Assembly: GCA_017590115.1 (NCBI GenBank)
Contig: JAGGNK010006448.1
Coordinates: forward strand, 2,181,849-2,245,848
Length of the DNA: 64,000 nt
From: Montifringilla adamsi
Lineage: Eukaryota; Chordata; Aves; Passeriformes; Passeridae
Reading direction: 5' to 3'
This document shows, piece by piece, positions 1 through 12,003 of the stretch; positions within the stretch are counted from its first letter, which is position 1; every line of letters starts with the position of its first letter. A program made the position numbers and the translations under genes. The notes beneath the pieces were generated by a model. The model was not told where the DNA came from and made no database searches. It saw only the letters and a program-made list of their open reading frames with translations.

Positions 1-3000
1 CTCTCCTTTTGTCAATCATCACATATTTTAAAAAAGGAACCTTTTTAGAATATTATGGGTTTATTGGATTACTGAAACCCCAGGTTCATATTTAGTGCCT
101 AAAGAGCAATTCCCAAAGGTATATAGGTCTTTCAAGCTCTTGAAGTCCTTAATAAGGGCTTCAGGCCAATTCATTTTTATAAACAAACAATTTTTCTGAG
201 TATTCAGATTTTGCTAGAAATAGCTTTATAAAATGCCATATAAACGCACTGTAGAATAAGTCAGTACTTCTTTGACAAGCTGTCTGAACTGCATGTAGGG
301 GAAATCACACCTGTAGTAGTTGGGGTAGGTCAAATTTAGATGTACTAAATCAGCTTCTTCTCAAGCCACAGACTTCCAGCACAGCCTTAGAAAATAACAT
401 AGAGGGTGTTTCCTCATATGTAACTTCAGTAATGTAAAGTTCTATCACTCTCTAAACCACTTGTCCAGGTTTATTTACAGGTGCTGGGGAAGACAGATAC
501 CTTTTGAAAGGTAGTTGAGCATAACTGAAAAGATGACTGGACCTAGAAATATCTCTCCACTAAAGAAATCCAAAATACTTGAGCCTAACTTTTAGATATT
601 TTGCATTGTGAGAGATGTGATTTGCTGCAAGGTTATGTCCAAATTGGAGAGTCCAGCTCTACGCAGAGGCTGCCTAAGGTAGCTGAGACACAGCACACAG
701 TGCCAGCTCAGCAGTACCCTTGGGTCAGTAGCCAACGTCCAACCCAGCAAACTTTTCACTGCAGAAACCTCTTCTTTTCTGCCACAGGATGCTTACTTGA
801 GACTGCTGACAAAAAATGAAACAAAACTAGAACAGAAACATCCCTGAAATAATGACACAGTGGGGGCACCAACCATAACACAAATGCCTTGCAGGGCTCA
901 ATGTCACTACTGTCTTTCGCTTACGTATTGGCACAAATGCCTCTCAATACTTTTAGCAAGTCAGTTCAGTTTGTAGAACAACGCTGGAGGAGGCCAAGGA
1001 GAAGCCTCACCATGTTACAGCCTGTGGGGAGGTCAGAGGCCCATAGACAGTTCTTTCTGAGTGTGTGGTCCAATTTCCCTACAACTGCAGCAACTATGTA
1101 ACCTTCTGCTCTAAAGTCTTGCTGCAATGGAAAAATGCATCCCAGACTTGGGTATTCTTCATGAGATAAGTAAAATGGAAATTGATATATTCCTACAATT
1201 TCACTTCAAAACAATTAGTGTTCTCCAGTGGAAAAAAAAATAAATCCTTTATTGAGGAATTCTGGAGGAGCACTAGCCAGTTCTCCATATGTAAAATCAC
1301 CACTCAACTGTGTGCCAGCTTTAAAATGAGCACGGGCAGATGTACCAGAGAAGAGGGAAGCAAAGCTCACACAAACACTGCTGAAACACCCTTGCTTATG
1401 TTTTTTGGAGACTCGGGACAAAGTATTTTGTCTGCAAGTGGAAGGGAAAAATGAGGTGAAAGTTCCCTATAATGAATAGCACAACAGCAGTAACGATTGC
1501 AACCGAAGCAGGAAAACAAACTATACCAGTGTAGAAAATGAATGGCTGATGGAAACAAAGATACAAACTTCTAAAAAATAAAAATAAACCACAGAAGTTG
1601 ATTTACACTGAACAAGAGAAGGGAGAAAAAAAGAGATCTAGGGAAAAAAAAAACAACCACCAAACAGATTTGAAAAGCATGTACTAATTTAAGAGAGTAC
1701 ACTGGAATGGTGCTATGCTGTCTGTCTGTTGTGGAGCCTCCTTTTTGTTACTGCAGTATCCAAAATGAACTCCTACTGTATTGCAGTAATAGATGCCAGA
1801 GAATTTAAAAATAAAGTAAGATGATCACATTAGCACCAATATATCAATCACATAAAGTAGCCAATGAGAACAGGGGTACGGTCCCTAATCTCATTTTCAT
1901 ACAAGCACTCCGAGGCACCCAGCTCAGCCCAAAGGGGAATTCATGTTAAAGGTTAGAGCAGTCAGATACAAATGACAAATCCCATCTCTGTGAATTAACT
2001 GCAGCTATAACTACAAGTAGACAGGATTTCCTCTCTGAAACTTCTGTCTCTCCCTTACTCTAGAAAAACAATACACTACTTGAAGCATCATCAGTTTATA
2101 TGCACAGTTCCTCTTTTCCTTGACATCTGAAAGAAAAAAATGGTTCCACCAAAGGAGTTTCCTCCACTTACAACACCTAAGGAGAAAAGAAGTCTAGAGA
2201 GAAAGAGGAATTTCTGCACCTTCGGATTTTTACCAACATACTGGTCAAAAGCTCATGCTAAAAATCACCCTCTGCCTATCCTGCTTCTGCACTCAGGTTC
2301 TTCAAGTAGGAGATCTCAAATTGTGCATATTCAGGGAGGTAGAGCTGCATGCTGTAAAATAATATATTTTACCACACAAGTGTGCAGGAAATAAGGAGAT
2401 GAAAGCTCTGTTCAGGGTTTGCATTACTATGTGCCATGGAGATGGCCCCTGAGGCCACCCTGCATCAGTTCTGCCTACGGATGGAAAGGCTGCCAGGCTG
2501 AGGGAAAAGCATGTTGCCTCTATGAGGGATCCTAAAAAAGTTTTACTGGTCTTCGAGAGGTTGACTAATGCCTTCTCCTCCCTTGGCTTCATAAAGATTT
2601 CCGGAGCGTATCTGAGATTTGGTTCTGAATATATGATGCTATTCTTGCTGTGTAATAAGCATCAGTGGTGTCAGGCATATGGAGGCAAATCTGCTCTTTG
2701 TTAGATGTTACATGTCAAAATGAGTTTGTAAAACATGCCATAGGAAGGATAAAATGCTGCTTACAATGCAAAGCCCACTGAAATCTACATAATGTTGCAA
2801 TATTTATTATCAGCCAGAGCGCATTATCTGAGATTAATAAACAATTCTTAGTCCGTATTTTGTAAGACATAGCAACTTCCATAAACCAGCACTGTCACAG
2901 GAAGAAATTTCACTGAAGTACCCTGCTTGAAATAATGACTTTATTTATCTATAACTTCACATTATTGATTGGGTTTGTTGAACTGAAGGAGAACTATGAA

Positions 3001-6000
3001 CTCATTCCGAAAGAACTACTGAGAAAGAAGTCTGGAAGCTCAGCCAACATGAAGCTTGCAGCAAGAAGGCAATTTCCCTGAGAAAAAATAGTCATACTTG
3101 GTCACCTCACAAATATGCAAGCAAATTACATTCTGTTTGTGTAAATAAGAACTAATGCCAAACATGTGGCTCTTAGTGTTTCATTGTCACAATTTTTATT
3201 CCTAAGAATTTTGTTCCTGTAAGACTACAGTGGACCCGAAACAAAGCAGCAACATAGGTGGATGCCACCCAGTTTAAGAGGACAAGAAAAGCAAAGCTTT
3301 CAAACAGGCATCCCTAACTGTCCTGTGACCCAGCTAGGTAAGTGTAATTTTCAAAATAACAAGCTTAAAAGATGGCTGTATTAAAACAACAGTTTCTCCC
3401 CAAAAACTGATGAGCTGATTTCCCTGTGGTTAAAACGTGGCAGAGATGGAGGGAAGATGCAGGAGCATTCAGTACAGTGCTGCCACTCCCAGTTTCTGGC
3501 ACAGTAGCTCCCCAGTCAGGCACTGTGGATTGCCTGGCCTCACCTCGCACCAGGGATCTGCAGCGCTGACGTGTGTCCCAGGCAGCTGTCCGCACCACCC
3601 GTGGGCGATGGAGAGGAACGGGAGCTCACAGCCTGAAGTCTCTCTCTGCCCCTAAATTAGAGAGCTCCAACAGGGCAGAGGGATTGCTGCCTGAGTGTGT
3701 GTGCTAAGTACTCCCATATGCAGGGACAAAGGTAACTGGCTGGGATGCAGATACCCAGGCAGGCAAGATGAATCCTGAGCCCCATCGACAGCACACAGGG
3801 AAAGGCAGGAGGCAAGGAAAGGCAAGGCACTGAGGCAATCCCTCACAGCCCCATGCTGTGTGAGGGGCTCTACAGGATCAACCCAACGCAAATTCCCACC
3901 ACCAGATACTGAAAACCCCAGAGTCTGAACCCCCTTACTGCTCTTAGAGAATAGGTGGCAGTAAGCAAATATATATGCATTTATATATTCATAATCCTTA
4001 TGCAGAATAATTTAAAACATGTCTGAAAAACAAGGAAGAAAAGATCAACTGCTGTCTCACACCTGCTACCAAGCACCTACAAACTGGTACTGCGTTTAAC
4101 AAAGACAAGACTGTACAATACCAATTGGTACTGAAGAAAAGGAAGCTGCCATTGCTTTGGAAGTACTGTAGTGTAGTGTAGTTCCCAGTCACTCTTTGCA
4201 AGAAGTCATTTTTTTGGGCAACTATTCACCAGAAAGAGCTTACAAGCTCACTTAGAAAACAACACACTCTGTGGGACAGTCATCCAGACTCGAGGGCCAG
4301 CCGCCTCCCTCAGGCACTAAGCTTTGACCTACACTTTACTGACTGCTGAAGAGGTCTTTCTATGCATGTCCCTATGCCTGGTTATTCAGCAGAACAGTAG
4401 GTGCCTTTCCATGTCCTCAGAGGAAATTCCTGTCTGCTAAGTTTAGGTGCTGAAATTGAGCACACAGGATCTCCCTCTGGAAGGCTTCAGAGGCACTTTC
4501 CTCTCTGCAACAAGGCTGTGTAGAATGAGAGCTTCTTCTTCAGTGGAGTCCTTTGCTAAACATCTAATATTAAGGTACATATTAGATGCCTAAAATCAAG
4601 AGAGCCTGCCCGTAAGGCACAATATTGCAGACCAAGTAAGAAATAGATTGAGTGCAGCAGCATGAAGTGCCAACATTCCTTTTCAACTCAGCAGCTGTAT
4701 GTGTGGTGTCTGTGACCGAGAACGAAGTAAAGATGACAAATTGCAGATCACAGTCAAATTAGATTTTCCTAATGGGGCTTTTGAAATAAACTAACAGATT
4801 ACTGTTTAAATAAAACCTGTAACAAGAATGAGTTGATGTTATATTATTAAATTTCTTAATTTGATTCTTAAGCTCCAGAGCCAGTCAAGTAATACTCAAT
4901 ATATTTAACTTCACAAACTGGAATTCATTGTACAAAAGCTTAAAAACGCTTCCCATGGTTTGACCAATTCTCTAAGTGTTCAAGCAATATCCATCACAGA
5001 GAACAGTATCTGCCTGCCAGTCATATATTAAAATTATTTGCTAGTGCTCCATACTTCCTTTGTTCAGTAATTAGACAGTGCAAAATCATTTACTGCAAAA
5101 TCATGACGTATTGTTTTATTTTTCTGGCTTACTATGTGTGCTATAAATTGAGAAAAAATACTTAGCACTTCAGGGCCGGCTGTTGTGACTAGAAAATAGA
5201 AAATACATATGGGACCTGCCTATCAAGCAATAGCCTCACTGGCAAAGAAACCCTCCCCTCCTTTATCACTGTTAGAAAGGGAGCCTGATAATCACAGAAC
5301 CAACACCTTGTCTTGCCTTGCTCACAAACACCTCTCTCTCTGCTTAAGGAGAATATTCGTTCGAGATTCACAGTTATGGTGCTTGGCTGGAAGATGAAGT
5401 ACTACATTCCAGTGAAAATGCAAAAAAAAACCAAAACCCAAAAAACCCAAAGGCAGTACCTCCCCAAACATGGCTTAGAAATGTCAGATCTTTTAGCTGT
5501 TGGTGTTCAGCAAAACAAAGCAAAACATTTTTAGATACCATATTAAGACATTTAAAATGCATCTATAATAACATATGCAATAGCAATGTCTAATGGCCTT
5601 CATTATACCATTTTTACTTAATAATGTCCAGAATTCCCATATTTTGAACCTCTCAGATAAAGTAACGTGTTTTGTGGGTCTAGCACAGGCTTCAGTGCCT
5701 GGAGGCTCTAGTTCTATTTCCAGCTCTGCTTCAGACCAACCCCACCACAGGGTGACCTTTACACATAACCTCATTTTCCTCACCTATAAAATTGGGATAT
5801 TAATACTTATTTACCTCACAGTTGGTTCCCTTCCAGCTGCTACAGTGACTGACCAACCTCATGCATCTACAGAATTGCAAATGTTCATGATAAACTGCTT
5901 CTTTAGTTTCAAACAAGCAGTGCAGGTACTAAATTAAGAAATTATTTGTCCACCCTGTTCACAAAAGTACACAGAAAAATAACCGCACTGGAAAATTGTT

Positions 6001-6436
6001 CGAAGCCCCTCAGTAATTTCCTTCCAATTACACTGCCCTTCAGGAGAAATGCTGCTAATTCCTATCTGACACAACTACAATCAACTTCCCGATGCTGCTT
6101 TCAGTCAAGGAAAAATGGTTTTTGAGCGGTAATCTAACCTGGTCTCTCTCTGGAGAGGGTATAAAACCACTGCAAGCTTTCCAAGTATATAAAGGGGAAG
6201 AAACAACTTCAATATGAAACTCAACCTAATAATGAGGGCAGAGAGAAAGAAAGGAAAATATCATGAGAGAGACAAGAGATGCAGTCATCTCTTCCAAAAA
6301 AGGGAATAAATCTCCAGGGAAAGGTGCTGGCAGGTATGCTGCCCGCAGGCAGGAGGACAGCCCTGCAGCACCAGTGCCTCCATCAGCCTGGGAACACCTC
6401 AGCAACACTCATCTTGTCTGGGAACGTGATACTTAC
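1..6436 (-). other. KLF12: Partial KLF12 intron (downstream side)
   Basis: This is the sequence 3' of the acidic exon, beginning with GTAAGT at 6436 on the minus strand and running off the window edge. The following exon would carry the basic linker and the zinc fingers; no frame here shows C2H2 spacing or the TGEKP-type linkers of a KLF, so the intron is at least 6.4 kb. Apart from a MIR-like SINE near 5.7 kb I see no gene or recognised repeat. The patch at 3.4-3.9 kb is GC-richer than its surroundings but not identifiable. Confidence 0.85.
5682..5830 (+). repeat. Ancient MIR-like SINE fragment
   Basis: The block resembles the core and 3' half of a MIR-type tRNA-derived SINE: a cCTGGAGgCTCTAGTTC-like entry, CCAGCTCTGC, GGTGACCTT, then TCATTTTCCTCACCTATAAAATTGGGATATTAATAC-type spacing ending in TACCTCACAG (each word read separately in 5700-5825). 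The canonical order in MIR is the GTGACC box, CCTCAGTTTCCTC, TGTAAAATGGGGAT and TACCTCA, all present in degraded form. MIRs predate the bird-mammal split, so old copies are expected but rare in birds. Divergence is high and the assignment is from memory of the consensus. Confidence 0.55.
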
Positions 6437-6572
6437 TCTTGTACTGCTCTGGCTATGGAGAGCGCTGTAGATCCAGTTTCATTAACGCTATCTAAGGTCA
6501 CATTTGGCAGGTCGTCATCATCACTGTCACTTTTAATTTGTCTGGGAGATAGGCCTCGGGGGTCCATTTGTG
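6437..6572 (-). CDS. KLF12: KLF12 coding exon: acidic linker before the zinc-finger region
   Basis: This 136-bp exon continues the KLF12 reading frame. Its first two bases (CA) complete the codon opened by the G that ends the large exon, giving Ala. It then reads QMDPRGLSPRQIKSDSDDDD, LPNVTLDSVNETGSTALSIA and RAVQ, and its last two bases (GA) start a Glu codon. This matches the KLF12 segment between the repression domain and the basic/zinc-finger part, including the acidic run. Splice signals on the minus strand are clear: TTTCCAG before 6572 and GA|GTAAGT after 6437. At under 60 residues the exon is easily missed by length-filtered ORF searches. The next coding exon should start the VHPSP-type segment and lead to the three zinc fingers; I did not find it between 1 and 6436, so it lies outside. 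Ile-Lys-Ser-Asp followed by acidic residues resembles an acidic sumoylation motif, which is inference only. Confidence 0.94.
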
Positions 6573-7479
6573 CTGGAAAGAGACATATAATGGATTAATG
6601 TGAGTGTGCTGAAATTAATCTTGTCCCAGAACAACATCAGGGTGCACAACACATCTGCCTGCTCCGGCCGGAGAGCACTGCTTGTGCTGAGCTTCCCAAA
6701 TCAGCTGATAGGTGGGCAAAGCCACCCAGTGGTGCCACAGCTGGATGTGAGCACTGCCAGGGGCATGCAGGTCTCTGAATTCACAGAGGCTACACCAGTG
6801 TACCAAAACATCACTGCTCAGACCGCATCCAACAAAAACCCAGTTTACTCTCAAGTAACTTACTCTGCCTGACTTCAGAAAGAGAAGGGAAAGGGTTACA
6901 TCTGCTTTGTACAACACAGAACACTGAAGAGTACATTTGACAGCAAAATTTCAGGAGTGATCTCTGATTCTGAGCATTCATTGTGAGGTATCAGGATGGA
7001 ACCCATGTCACTCCACTCAATTAAAATTTAGGCATCTAAACCTCCAGTCATCCTGATTTCTGACATAATTCAGTATCACTGTCAGCCTCTGAAGGATCCT
7101 TCACTCCACACTATGTGCAACCTCACACAGGCAACCAACATTCAGGTGACCAGTATCAATGGGGTTAACACATTTTTTTGAGAAGTCGCCCAGTTTCAGG
7201 TCTTACAAATCTCTGAAGATCAGGAATTGCAGGATTGTTTTACCTGTCCACAGCTCACAGTATCCATACTGCATGGCAATGGTGTAAGTGCCCAGGTGCT
7301 GGCAGCAACAGCTGCAGGGATGTGTATGAGGAGCAGCCAGGGCTGCCCTGTGGCAGACACAGTGCTGGGCACAGCTGAGCCCTGCAGACAGTGGGAGTGA
7401 TTCAGGGAAAACTGGTTTAAGAAAAGGCAAAAGAACTGGCCAAGAAAGGAGTGACTGAAAAAAGTGTGAGAAACACTTT

Positions 7480-7670
7480 ACATAGAGGGTGGAAGAGCAC
7501 AAGAACAGGTTGCACAGGGAGATTGTGGAGCCTCCTTCTCTGGAGACATTCAAAACCCACCTGGATGTGTTCCTGTGTCACCTGCTCCTGGTGACCCTGG
7601 CTTTTTGGGGATGTTGGACTGGTTGATCTCCAGAAGTCATTTCCAATACTAACGGTTCTGGGATCATGTG
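7480..7670 (+). mobile_element. CR1 LINE 3'-end fragment
   Basis: This stretch matches the 3' end of an avian CR1 retrotransposon in sense orientation. It has GGTTGCACAGGGAG, TTGTGGAGCCTCC, GGAGACATTCAAAACCCACC, TGGACTGGTTGATCTCCAGA and a terminal TTCTGGGATCATGTG corresponding to the CR1 tail. It is 5'-truncated, as usual for CR1, and too short to encode anything. An LTR relic follows within about 20 bp. Confidence 0.88.
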
Positions 7671-7689
7671 AAACAGCTCTGCAGATACC

Positions 7690-8142
7690 AATGTGCAAGG
7701 AGATGGAGGAGAGAAGGTTCTTCATAATGGGGAAGTCCCCGGAGGAGACTGTCCTGATGGGAACTACTATCTACAGGGAAACAACAATGGAGCAAGGGAA
7801 CAGTGCGAGGAGAAAGAGCGCCAGAGAGGAACAATTATGGACTAACCACAGCCCCCAGTCGCCATGCCCCTAGGATGGGAGAAGAGCTGGGAATCAAGGA
7901 GTAGAGTGCTGGAAAAGGGGGTTGGGGACAGTGGTTCTCATGACACAATCTACTTTTAATTAGCAATAAATTACTTTTCCCTGTGCTGAGTCCTATTTGC
8001 CTGTAAAGGTAATTGGTAAGTGATCTCTCTGCCTTTATCTTGAGCCTTGAGCTCTGGCACTTTATCTTCCCCACTGTTCTGTGGAGGAGGAGGAGTGAGA
8101 ACAGCTGGGTGTGCACCAGGCAGATGGCCACCAGAGTCAGCT
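7690..8142 (+). mobile_element. ERV-type LTR relic (same family as the one at 58.1 kb)
   Basis: This is a degraded LTR in plus orientation. A GGGGAAGTCCCC-like segment and GAGGAACAATTATGGACTAA precede an AATAAA polyadenylation signal at 7965-7970. The block that follows (TGAGTCCTATTTGCC, GGTAATTGGTAAGTGATCTC, CTTTATCTTGAGCC) aligns well with the complement of 58092-58280. In both copies the distance from AATAAA to the end is about 175-190 bp. The 3' terminus corresponds to the GGTGGGCACCTGGCATCCAG-type end of the family. No coding internal region remains. The family name was not determined. Confidence 0.7.
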
Positions 8143-9634
8143 TTTCTGCCAAAAACATAGAGGAAAGGAGAGAACAGAAAGGCAGGTGACCTGCCTTCCC
8201 TCTTATGCTGGTTGCTGTCTTTCAAAGGGGAAGAAAGCATAACTCGGCAGGATAGGGCGAGGGAAACAAGAGATGGGTATAGAGGGGAAATATGGGGCAC
8301 AATATGGGTGACTTGGGATAGTGCTGAGAGGAACTGGGGGTTGTTTGTGCCATAGACAAACTTCAGAGGTGATGTGAGAAAGAGGCATTTCTCCTTACAC
8401 ATGAAATACCACATAGGATTAGTAAGTGCAGAGAGACACCGAAAGCAGCTGAAGAAGAGAGTAAAACTGGAGAGATGTCTGACTCTACAAGGGAGGCACA
8501 GCAAGGGGAAAGACAGGCAGAGATTTGTGTAAAAATGTGTTTATTTTGTCTACTCTGGTGAAATAGGGGAATTCATGGTTATTTATTTGAAGAGCTAACT
8601 CTTGCAGTTTGTCAGCTTGTGCTCTCCTGTATTGCAGAGCAGACAGGACACTTTCTTCTGGGTCTTGGAACATGACTTTCGAGAAAGGTATTCATTCCTA
8701 CTCAAGTGTGCCTAACCACAGACCTAGACACAGGCTCCCTTTAGAGATCATGAACAGTGCAGTGGGCCCACAACTAGGGAGCAGCTCCAAAAGTCATAGT
8801 TAAATCTGCCATTATGCCATCTTTCTTATGTTACAGTGTTTACTGACTCTACAAAAGGAACTGAGTTACAATGAAAAATGGGAGGGCTGCGGACACTTCA
8901 GGAGCTGTGCAGCCATAACAGTAGGACTGATGAATAGCTGGCTCTTGAAAAGAAAGCACTCCACAAATGAGTGATGAATCCAGGGAAAGCCAGTCTTAAA
9001 TTTTAATTTATGTCTTAGCTGCAAACCACCTGTGAGTAAAAGAACACTGATTGTAAAACAACTTTCAGCTGTGGTTTTTATGTTACAGAACTTCATAAGG
9101 AAAATGCTGTTAAATATATTCAGTAGGCTGATGGAACAACCCCTTCTGGAACCACAGTGCATTTACAGCTGCACAGTACTTCTTCTACTACCATTCTACA
9201 GGCACAGGTTAGGTGCCTCAGTAATGCTGGCTATGTCTGGACTGCTTATTATTTCTTCATGTATGGTAAACACCTTTTGCTTATCCAAGCAAAGGCTGTT
9301 GACAGTGAACCATGACCTACATGAGACAAACACAACGTAGAAATTGTTAGAAACATTCAATTGTTTTAGGCAGAATGAGCACCATTCTGACTGTGCTTCT
9401 TAAAATCACAATTTATACATGATGATATTCAATGTGTAACCTCAACCTGAGCACTAGAGATAATCCAGTATTTTATTTAAAAGCAACTGAATCACCTAGT
9501 CATCTGATTTAGCCCCAGAAAACTATTTGGAAAGAAGTACCACTTCTGCCTTGCTCCCTAATGCTCCTTCTTAAAAGAATGAGGTTATTACTATGTATTT
9601 CATTAATTCTGAATCTAGAAAAGATTATATTCTT

Positions 9635-9875
9635 TTCATAGAATCACAGAAAGGCGTAGGTTTGTAGGGACCTTAAAGATGATCTAGTTCCAGCCCCTCT
9701 GCCATGGGGGCTGGAACTAGACTCAGTTGCTCAGAGCCTCATCCAACCTGGCCTTGAACACTTCCAAGGATGGGGCATCCACAGCTTCTCTGGGCAACCT
9801 GTTCCACTGCCTTACTATCTTCTGAGAAAAGCTTTTATTTCCCCCTTAAAGGTCCCCCTTGAATTTCATTACAAA
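9635..9875 (-). mobile_element. CR1 LINE 3'-end fragment with internal hairpin
   Basis: The complement of a CR1 3' end is clear: CATAGAATCACAGAAAGG at the start, then GGGACCTTAAAGATGATCTA, CATCCAACCTGGCCTTGAAC, GATGGGGCATCCACAGCTTC and GGCAACCTGTTCCACTGCC. The element is 5'-truncated near 9875. Where the usual CR1 sequence has GGCAGGGACACCTTCCACTAG, this copy has an exact inverted copy of the neighbouring 15 bases, creating a perfect stem-loop (reported separately). Confidence 0.92.
9683..9721. repeat. Perfect 15-bp inverted repeat inside CR1
   Basis: TCTAGTTCCAGCCCC at 9683-9697 is followed by a 9-base loop and by its exact reverse complement GGGGCTGGAACTAGA at 9707-9721. The left arm agrees with the standard CR1 tail; the right arm does not, so it probably replaced the original sequence by local template switching. 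Confidence 0.95.
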
Positions 9876-11957
9876 AAGTTATGCTTATATCTGCCCAATA
9901 TTTAAATGTGCTACAAGTGCTGCACTTGTGAGAGCTAGTTATTTGTACACAGAACTAAAAAATTGTAACAAAAAAGCTATGTATGTTAACTGAGGTTGAA
10001 TCTGACTTGCAGTACAGCAAAGGTTTTACGTAGCTAGTTCAGAAACTAAACCTAACTTGAAATGATGGAACTTGTTACATAACTGAGTCTGTAATACAGT
10101 TCTTACATGTGAATTCTGATCACTTAAGTGTGAATACACCTACATAGAAAGAGATGGTATAAATGTGTATGAACAATCTTACATACTTTCGTTCTCTGTA
10201 AGACATGTTGTTGCATTATTACTGCAGATTGCTGGCTCTCAAGATATTAATGAGACTCCTATGACATTTGGTATTGATTTTAGATTACTACAGGAATGTG
10301 CCAAGATCACAGCTCTCAATTACCTTCTCCTTGCTTCTGCTCAGTAAGTCCTACGCTGTACACTTCCAGCATAGACACAAGGTTGTGAACACCATTTTAC
10401 TTTTTCACCCAGGGACAATTTACTGTACCCAATGGGTAGTTTGCCCCATCAGACAGCAATGTTTAAGCATACAATGAGGTGCTGCCACACATAAGTATGG
10501 AGAGGACAAAAGGTGAGGAATGGAAATATATCAGTGGGTAAATTCAAAGGCAGGTATTTCAAGCACTGCTATGTATTTGCAGAAAACCTAACCAAAGACT
10601 GCAAGTAAATAAAACAATGTTCTAGGGATTATTTCCTTACTTTTTAAGTCAGCCCATATATACATCCTTTTTTGTCTCTCTCTTTGTCTGTCACTTCCTT
10701 CCAGCTTGCAGACGTGGGTGGCCGAGGCACTTGGGAGCTGAGGTGACTGACCAGGAGGCTGAGCTTTGCTGCTGCCAGCTGGTGGAAACTGGCCTGTTTT
10801 ATCATCAGCAGGGCTGCAGCTGCTAGGGGAAAACAGCCTTCAAAGCTACTCTCCGACCTGAAATGAGCCATGTGAATAACCAACTGGCCAAAAGCCTAAC
10901 AGATATCTCCTCCTCACCACTCTCTGCAGTGTGCAGACTGCAGCACAGGACTGTTACACATTAGGAGTTCGTGACTCCTACTTATGTCAACAGCTCTGAC
11001 TTTCTCTTGGACATCTAAGAACAACTGTCGAACTCCTGGCACCAAGGTTTATAAATACCAGCCTCAGTTCATAAGCACTGAATTAGAAGTAATTACTGGC
11101 CTAATGAACATCAAACAGGAGAGGATGAAGAGATGCAGGCAAGAGATAGTTTAGCAAATGCAATAAAAAAGGTGGAGGACAAGTGAGTAACAGAATGCAA
11201 CTGGCAAGCAAGGTGGAGGAAAGTCCATAAAACATGCCAATGCATGTCAACCTCACTTCATGCTGTACCTTGCTCTAACAGCCAAGCTTTTCCTTGAACT
11301 CAGGACCATGGGTCCAAAAGGAACTTGTCTGGATCACTGAATCAAGTCCTCCCAAACACAGGCAGACACATTAATTAATAAAGCTCAAACCCTAAACCTT
11401 AACTGGTTTTCTTGCCCTTGCTACGCCTCTTGAAAGGCAAGATTTGTCCAACAGAGCTATCTAGTGGTTTTGTGAAGTGTGAATGAGGTTAAGGCGAGGC
11501 AAGCAAAAAAAGAAACCAGTCAGAGACTGCTGCTTTCACAGGACAAAGGTGCCATTGAAAGAGTGCACAGGAGCTACAGAAGCAAGCTGTTAGCTCTCCA
11601 TGCTGAACAGACTGGTGAGCCAGGGGAGTTAAGAATGTCTGCAAGTGCTGAAGGCTGCAAGCAGCCATGTTGCTTCCCATCCTTGTTAGCCTCAAGAAAC
11701 AACGATCCTTTTTTGCTAAGAAAAGTAGAATTGCTCATGATGCACACAAATACATGCAATCACTTCTTAATGCCCCTTTGCCAAACTGTACCAAAAAGGA
11801 GCTTCCCTCTGGGCACTATGAGCAAATTCACTTCCTGCATTTGTTTTAAGTGAAGATGTGCAAATGAATCTCACGTAAAGCACATACCAGCCAGTAAATA
11901 CTACACAACTTAAGTCTATCATCATTAATATTGTATCTGCCAGCTGCCAGTAGGAAA

Positions 11958-12003
11958 AAGCCTGATCTGATATAAGATATAAGCCTGATCAGATATAAGC
12001 TTG
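11958..12003. repeat. Tandem duplication, 23-bp unit
   Basis: Two adjacent copies starting AAGCCTGATC and ending in GATATAAG-type sequence lie at 11958-11980 and 11981-12003, differing at a few positions. It is a simple local duplication in the intron. Confidence 0.85.

Noticed and set aside
1..6436. Search for the KLF12 zinc-finger exons
   Set aside because: No C2H2 spacing or TGEKP-type linker was found in any frame.
7971..8504. 177-codon minus-strand open frame
   Set aside because: It overlaps the LTR relic in reverse for its 3' part, has Ser/Pro/Leu-rich low-complexity composition and no family features.
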